Assembly: GCF_003626535.1 (NCBI RefSeq)
Contig: NZ_RBAL01000003.1
Location: 434,001 to 498,000, forward strand
DNA length: 64,000 nt
Reading direction: 5' to 3'
Origin: Streptomyces hoynatensis
GTDB lineage: Bacteria; Actinomycetota; Actinomycetes; Streptomycetales; Streptomycetaceae
The notes beneath the pieces are model-generated. The model saw only the letters and a list, made by a program, of their open reading frames with translations. It was not told where the DNA came from and searched no databases. The first letter of the stretch is position 1, and the number at the start of each line of letters is the position of its first letter. This document shows, piece by piece, positions 59,922-64,000 of the stretch. Both the position numbers and the translations under genes were made by a program.

Positions 59922-59954
59922 CCCGATCGGGGCCCGGACCGGGCCCCGATCGGG
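59922..59954. terminator. 33-nt near-perfect palindrome terminator
   Basis: CCCGATCGGGGCCCGG (59922-59937), a single A, then its exact complement (59939-59954): 16-bp arms. It closes the GH43 gene. Confidence 0.75.
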
Positions 59955-60170
59955 GAGCGGGCACGTGACCGGGGAGCGTGCATCCGCCGGGCAGGGCGGA
60001 GTGCGCGCGGGCGTGCGGCGAGGAAACGCGCCTGCCTGCGGTTTTACACCCCCGCCGCGCGCCTCCGTGCCCTTCCTCCCCGATATGGCCAACTGACTTG
60101 GCCGCGGCGACAGTTGACTCGCCCGTCCCCCCGGCGAGGTGCCGCGGGGGACGCACACCGAGGAGGAAAC

Positions 60171-60788
60171 TTGGCAGCGAAGCGTTCCCTCATCGCCGCG
60201 TTGGCTCTCGCCGGGATAGCCGCCTGCGGCACCGGCACGGCCCTGGCCGCCCCGGCCCAGGAGCCCGGTCCCACCGACGCCACCATCCTCGTCAGCCGGT
60301 TCGACGACGGCAGCTTCGAGTACCCGATCGCCAGGGCGGACGCGTTCACCACCTACCAGGCGGGGCAGGCCATCGGGCCCTGGACGGTGACCGGCGGCGC
60401 CGTGGACCTCGTCGACGACGGGTTCTGGCAGGCCGCGGAAGGCAACCAGTCCCTCGACCTGAACGCCACCGTCCCCGGAACGGTGGCGCAGACCTTCACC
60501 ACCACCCCGGGACAGACCTACACCGTCACCTACGCGCTGGCCGGAAACCCGGGAGGCGGCCCGGCCCTGCGCACCGGCCGGGTGCTCCTCGACGGCCAGG
60601 ACATCCAGGACTTCTCCTTCGACGTCACCGGCAAGACGTACACCGACATGGGCTACATCAAGCGGCAGGCGACCTTCGTGGCCACCACCGCCACCACCAC
60701 GCTCGGCTTCGCCAGCACCACGGCGAACAGCGCCTACGGACCGGTGATCGACGACGTGCAGGTCACCACCTGTTCCTGCCCCTGCTGA
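60171..60788 (+). CDS. Secreted DUF642/choice-of-anchor C-like protein with TTG start
   Basis: 205 residues. AGGAGGAAAC lies 6 nt before TTG 60171, the only well-placed start, giving LAAKRSLIAALALAGIAACGTGTALA, a signal peptide; no ATG or GTG fits. The domain GSFEYPIARADAFTTYQAGQAIGPWTVTGGAVDLVDDGFWQAAEGNQSLDLN..GTVAQTFTTTPGQTYTVTYALAGNPGGGPALRTGRVLL is the DUF642/choice-of-anchor C fold, a sugar-binding-like beta sandwich. The C-terminus CSCPC is unusual. Secreted; function unknown, but it sits among carbohydrate genes. Confidence 0.88.
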   Translation: MAAKRSLIAALALAGIAACGTGTALAAPAQEPGPTDATILVSRFDDGSFEYPIARADAFTTYQAGQAIGPWTVTGGAVDLVDDGFWQAAEGNQSLDLNATVPGTVAQTFTTTPGQTYTVTYALAGNPGGGPALRTGRVLLDGQDIQDFSFDVTGKTYTDMGYIKRQATFVATTATTTLGFASTTANSAYGPVIDDVQVTTCSCPC

Positions 60789-60793
60789 CCCCG

Positions 60794-60853
60794 GGCCCCG
60801 GCGCCCTGCGCACCCCGGCGCCGGGGCCGACCACCCCGGCGCCGGGGCCGACC
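60794..60853. terminator. Terminator and 21-bp tandem duplication
   Basis: GGCCCCGGCGCC (60794-60805) pairs with GGCGCCGGGGCC (60817-60828), 12-bp stem. The 21-nt segment 60812-60832, beginning ACCCCGGCGCC, is repeated exactly at 60833-60853, which duplicates the right arm. Confidence 0.75.
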
Positions 60854-61080
60854 GGCCGGCGGCGCACCGCCGCCCGAAGGCCCCCGGCACGCCCCCCATT
60901 CCGGGCCGCGTGCCGGGGCGCCACCGGCCCAGCCGCCCGCCACCCGCGCTGCGGCCCCACGAGGATTTCCCCGGCATCGAGTTGACCCCGGGGGATTGGT
61001 CCAGCACCGTGAAGGGCGACCTCGACGCGGGCGGCCCTGCTCGCGCCGGCCGAGCACCGCAGCGAAGAACCGGGGGAGCG

Positions 61081-62115
61081 ATGGCGCACACCAAGGTGAC
61101 GATCACGGCGATCGCCCGCGAGGCGGGCGTGTCGGTGGCCACCGTCTCCCGCGTGGTCAACGGCCGTGCCGACGTCGGGCGGCAGACCAGGGAACGGGTG
61201 CAGGAGCTGCTGCGGCGCCACGGCTACCGCCCCCGCGCGGGCACCCGCCGCGGCCGGGCGGCGCTGGTCGAGGTGGTCTTCCACCAACTCGGCCCGCACG
61301 CGGGGGAGATCCTGCGCGGCGTGGAGCGGACCGCCGCCCCCGCCGGCATCGGCACCGCCGTCTCCGTCGTCCCCTACGAGACGACCGGCCCCGACCGGCG
61401 GCAGTGGCTCGCCGGCCTGCGCCGCCGCGCGCCGAGCGGCGTCATCCTCGCCACCTGGGGCCTCGACCCCGCCCTCCACGGTGAACTGCGCCGCCTGGGC
61501 GTCCCGTTGGTGATGGTGGACTTGGTCGGCTGGTCCGGCGCGGAACTGCCGAGCGTGGGCGCGACCAACTGGGCGGCGGGCCGGACGGCCACCGAACACC
61601 TGCTGCGGCTGGGCCACCGGCGGATCGGCTTCATCGCCGGCCCCCCGAGGCTGCCCTGCAACACGGCCCGCCAGGCCGGTTACCGAGAGGCGCTGCGCAC
61701 CGCCGGGCTCCCCGTCGAGGACCGCCTCACGGTCGGCGCCGACTACGCCAACGCCGACCCGCGCTCCAGCCTGGAGGCCTGCCGCCGGCTCATGGCCCTG
61801 CCGCAGCCCCCGACCGCCGTGTTCGCCTCCTGTGACGAGATGGCGCTGGGCGCCAGGGAGGCACTGCGCGGGCTCGGGCTGCGGGTTCCCCAGGACGTCA
61901 GCATGGTCGGCCTGGACGACCTGCCCGCCACCCGGCTGCCCGCGACCCGGCTGACCACCGTCCGCCAGCCGCTGCGCGAGATGGGCGCGGTCGCCTTCCG
62001 CGCCCTCCGGCGGCTCTCCCGCGGCGACCGCCTCGACGTCCCGCGCGTGGAACTCGCCACCGAACTCGTCGTCCGCTCCACCACCGCGCCCCCGCCCCCC
62101 GCCACCGCCCGCTGA
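61081..62115 (+). CDS. LacI-family transcriptional regulator
   Basis: 344 residues from ATG 61081, GGGGGAG upstream. HTH/hinge: VTITAIAREAGVSVATVSRVVNGRADVGRQTRERVQELLRRHGYRPRAGTRRGRAALVEVVFHQLG. Effector part: SVGATNWAAGRTATEHLLRLGHRRIGFIAG and VPQDVSMVGLDDLPATRLPATRLTTVRQPLREMG. The adjacent targets are probably the DUF642-like gene or the hydrolases. No palindrome of the GAAA..TTTC type was seen in front of it. Confidence 0.94.
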   Translation: MAHTKVTITAIAREAGVSVATVSRVVNGRADVGRQTRERVQELLRRHGYRPRAGTRRGRAALVEVVFHQLGPHAGEILRGVERTAAPAGIGTAVSVVPYETTGPDRRQWLAGLRRRAPSGVILATWGLDPALHGELRRLGVPLVMVDLVGWSGAELPSVGATNWAAGRTATEHLLRLGHRRIGFIAGPPRLPCNTARQAGYREALRTAGLPVEDRLTVGADYANADPRSSLEACRRLMALPQPPTAVFASCDEMALGAREALRGLGLRVPQDVSMVGLDDLPATRLPATRLTTVRQPLREMGAVAFRALRRLSRGDRLDVPRVELATELVVRSTTAPPPPATAR

Positions 62116-62593
62116 CGCCGCGCCACGGCGAGCACCGGCCCCAAGAGCGCGGCCGGAATCGCTCGCCGCGGAGACCGGCCCTGACCAGGCCTGCCGCCGG
62201 CCGGCGCTGTCCCGGACAGTCCCGGACGTGGGCGGGCATTGCACCGGCGCCCTTCGCCGGGTGAGGCTTCTGCTGCCGCCCGCCTCGGGGGAAACGCGGC
62301 GGGCAGGGGGAAGCGTGGCGCGGCACCGGCTGACTCGGTGCCGCGCCGCCCGCCCGCTCCGCCCCACTGTCCCGACGTCACCTTCGCGTGACGTTCCACG
62401 GTCGCCCGAGCCGACGATCACCACGGAGCACGCCCATGACCACCCCGCACCTCTCCCGCTACGCCACCACCCCGCAGGTGCCCCGGCACACGATCCGCAA
62501 CGCCGGCGGCTCCCCGGCGCACGCAAGGCGCGGAGCCCGCCCGCGCGCCGGGCCCGCGCGCCCCGCGGCCGCGGTGCGGGAGGCGTCCGCCGG
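62116..62593. other. Gap of about 480 bases with one hairpin
   Basis: No gene supported. Holds a perfect 12-bp hairpin (62317-62347) and short CCCGGAC repeats. A start at 62436 with a GGAG leader opens a short frame that soon runs antisense to the VOC gene; I do not call it. Confidence 0.45.
62317..62347. terminator. Hairpin, probable terminator
   Basis: GGCGCGGCACCG (62317-62328), loop GCTGACT, CGGTGCCGCGCC (62336-62347), perfect 12-bp stem, 200 nt after the LacI stop. Confidence 0.6.
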
Positions 62594-62947
62594 TCAGAAG
62601 TACTGCGTCAGGCAGAACTCGTGCCCCTCGGGATCGGCCATCACGACGACCACGCCCTCCTCGTACTCGTGCCTCTCCCCGGTGGACCGGCCGCCCAGCG
62701 CGAGAACCTGGGCGATGCCCTCGTCGATGTCGTCGACGACGACGTCGAGGTGGAGGCGTACCTTGCCGCGCTTCGGCTCGGTGACGGGCTGGAAGACGAG
62801 GCGGGGCTGCGGGTCGTCGCGATGCCCGAGGTAGATCCAGCCCGGCTCGGACGGCCCCGGCCTGCGGTCGAGCAGCGTGCCCCAAAAGCGCGCCATCCGC
62901 TCCACGTCGAGACAGTCGACGGTCACCCCGGCCCATCGGTTCGCCAT
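62594..62947 (-). CDS. VOC family protein (glyoxalase-like)
   Basis: 117 residues from ATG 62947, GGAG about 10 nt upstream. Reading: WAGVTVDCLDVERMARFWGTLLDRRPGP, GWIYLGHRDDPQPRLVFQPVTEPKRGKVRLHLDVVVDDIDEGIAQVLALGGRSTG, VVMADPEGHEFCL. HLDVVVDD and the terminal DPEGHEFCL are the metal-site motifs of the Glyoxalase_6 group. Cytosolic. Substrate unknown. It is distinct from the VOC gene at 21833. Confidence 0.93.
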   Translation of the reverse strand: MANRWAGVTVDCLDVERMARFWGTLLDRRPGPSEPGWIYLGHRDDPQPRLVFQPVTEPKRGKVRLHLDVVVDDIDEGIAQVLALGGRSTGERHEYEEGVVVVMADPEGHEFCLTQYF

Positions 62948-63301
62948 GTGCCCAGCACTCCCGCGTCGTCCCGGGCGCCGGCCGCCCCGGCGCCCTCCCT
63001 CGCGCCATTGTGCTACGCCCAAGTCGCCCGCCCGCCGCAGGCGTTCCGTTCCGCCGCTGGAGCGCCGGCCCGGCCCCCACGCGTACGGCGGGGCGCCGGC
63101 GAACGGGACGCACGTCACGTCCGCGCGGGCGCGGTACCGGCCGGCGTGCGCGGGCAGGTTGCACGGGCCGGGCCCGGCGCGGCGCGGTGGATGCGGCCGG
63201 GGCGTTCGCCCGGCTCGCCGCGGACCTGCCCGGTACCTCGCCATGGGCTCACTGACCTGCGGGTATTGGCCACGGGGTACCGAGCCGCTAGGGTGGGGGC
63301 C
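62948..63301. other. Intergenic gap with the toxin-antitoxin promoter
   Basis: About 350 bases. No gene seen. TTGGCC (63266-63271), 17 nt, TAGGGT (63289-63294) forms a promoter that ends 7 nt before ATG 63302, so the antitoxin message is likely leaderless. Confidence 0.6.
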
Positions 63302-63550
63302 ATGCCGGCTCTCAATGTGGAATTCAGCGAGGCGGAGCTCGAAGCGCTCCGCGCCATCGCCACCGAGCGCGGGGTGACCCTCAAGGCCCTGGTCCGCGAG
63401 GCCACCACCGCCGACATCGAGCGCCACCGCGCGCTGAAGGAAGGCGCCGACGTCTTCCGCCGCTTCTTCACCGCGCACGCGGACGAGTTCGCCGCCGCGT
63501 TCCCCGACGACGAGCGGCTGCCGGACGCCTCCGGGACCCAGGCCGCCTGA
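63302..63550 (+). CDS. Antitoxin-like ribbon-helix-helix protein
   Basis: 82 residues from ATG 63302. Short N-terminal strand MPALNVEFSEAELEALRAIATERGVTLKALVREATTADIERHRALK matches RHH antitoxins of the Phd/CopG-like type, followed by a toxin-wrapping acidic tail (FRRFFTAHADEFAAAFPDDERL). The toxin gene follows after 3 nt, the typical antitoxin-first order. Confidence 0.82.
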   Translation: MPALNVEFSEAELEALRAIATERGVTLKALVREATTADIERHRALKEGADVFRRFFTAHADEFAAAFPDDERLPDASGTQAA

Positions 63551-63553
63551 CCC

Positions 63554-63931
63554 ATGCCGCCCGTGATCCACATCGACGTGCCCTGGCTGCTCCAGCGCCA
63601 CGAAGAGGTCCTGCCCAAGCAGCCCACGGTCGCCGACTTCTCCGCGCTGGTCGCCGCCGTGGCCCGCCACCGCGTCGACCCGCCCCGCCTTGGCACCGAC
63701 TCCGACGCGGCCTGGCGCGCCGCCGCCCTGCTGCACACCCTCGCGCTGCTCAGGCCGCTGCCGGCCGCCAACGTGCGGTTCGCCTGCGCCACGGCCGTCG
63801 CCTACATGCACCTCTCCGGCGAAGGCATCGACCCGCCCTACGGCGCCCTGGTCGACCTCGCCCGCGACGTCCTGGGCGGCCATGCCGACATCTACGCCGC
63901 CGCCGACCGCATCCGCTCCTGGCGCATCTGA
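63554..63931 (+). CDS. Fic/Doc-like toxin component
   Basis: 125 residues from ATG 63554. The helical core resembles the Streptomyces 'Fic family toxin-antitoxin system, toxin component': IDVPWLLQRHEEVLPKQPTVADFSALVAAVARHRV, AWRAAALLHTLALLRPLPAANVRFACATAVAYMHLSGEGIDPPYGALVDLARDVL. The canonical Doc catalytic motif HxFxDGNKR is replaced (RPLPAANVRF), so AMPylation or phosphorylation activity is doubtful or altered. Ends at the window's right side. The pair would be addictive for a mobile or unstable region. Confidence 0.8.
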   Translation: MPPVIHIDVPWLLQRHEEVLPKQPTVADFSALVAAVARHRVDPPRLGTDSDAAWRAAALLHTLALLRPLPAANVRFACATAVAYMHLSGEGIDPPYGALVDLARDVLGGHADIYAAADRIRSWRI

Positions 63932-64000
63932 CCGCGCCCGGCGCCCGCGGGGCCCCGAGAGGCGCCCGCCCCTCACACCCGCTCCCCGACCTCCCCGGCC

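Noticed and set aside
60812..60853. 21-bp repeat as possible CRISPR or phage att site
   Set aside because: Only two adjacent copies, without spacers; it duplicates one arm of a terminator.
62436..62834. Short ORF with ATG at 62436 after a GGAG leader
   Set aside because: The translation becomes antisense to the VOC gene and Arg/Pro-rich; no family or codon bias supports it.

Overview
The window is very GC-rich (roughly 75%) with strong C/G third-codon bias, and reads as a Streptomyces or close relative. Supporting marks are a terminal-protein (Tpg) homologue of linear replicons, a Tat-exported PhoX behind a PHO box, a helix-turn-helix/DUF397 gene pair, two ECF41 sigma factors, LacI-controlled secreted glycoside hydrolases, and several promoters whose -10 lies about 7 nt before the start codon (leaderless mRNAs). 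There are no rRNA or tRNA genes, CRISPR arrays, insertion sequences or housekeeping blocks. It looks like an accessory chromosome-arm region.

Layout. 1-8.6 kb: a partial maleylpyruvate-isomerase-type gene, a serine beta-lactamase-like hydrolase, a DeoR regulator, an ABC ATPase coupled to a DUF6297-like membrane protein, a methyltransferase, a small HTH/membrane-protein pair and a TPR-like protein. 8.7-17.7 kb: two AhpD/CMD enzymes, a Zn-alcohol dehydrogenase facing a MmyB-type regulator, the first ECF41 module, an oxidoreductase/LysR pair, an MFS pump, a decarboxylase remnant and a RidA protein. 17.9-31 kb: tpg, a half-size DHA2 pump, another MFS pump, a small ORF with a possible SOS box, AraC/VOC, TetR/methyltransferase, an HTH-cupin/PLP-decarboxylase/HAD operon, and the second ECF41 module facing a broken DHA2 pump. 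30-45 kb: a lectin-glycosidase/LacI pair, a Zn-alcohol dehydrogenase remnant, cupin, LtrA, MerR/YnfA, TOPRIM, TetR/quinone reductase, phoX and FMN reductase/MmyB regulator. 45.7-64 kb: secreted carbohydrate enzymes (CBM32 beta-helix, GH51-like with CBM2, GH43) with two further LacI regulators, an HTH/DUF397 pair, TetR/epimerase, a lipoprotein, a DUF642-like secreted protein, VOC, and an RHH/Fic-like toxin-antitoxin pair.

How it works together. Most of the window is small regulator-plus-target modules, and many have a readable operator: TetR, LacI, MerR, MmyB and XRE palindromes are listed. The two ECF41 loci are paralogous down to the intergenic DNA. The sigJ-like gene at 29.2 kb has back-to-back sites matching the recalled ECF41 promoter exactly in spacing (TGTCACA or TGTCACG, 16 nt, CGTC). 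The carbohydrate genes point to extracellular arabinoxylan- or arabinan-type polymer breakdown under LacI repression.

Decay is a second theme. Two DHA2 pumps, a Zn-alcohol dehydrogenase and an Orn/Lys/Arg decarboxylase each survive only as internally deleted or truncated forms, which is what an unstable Streptomyces arm would show. Read mapping is needed to exclude assembly collapse.

All calls come from reading the sequence and from remembered family features. No database search was run. Start codons are my choice from ribosome binding site, signal peptide or promoter context, and are flagged where uncertain.
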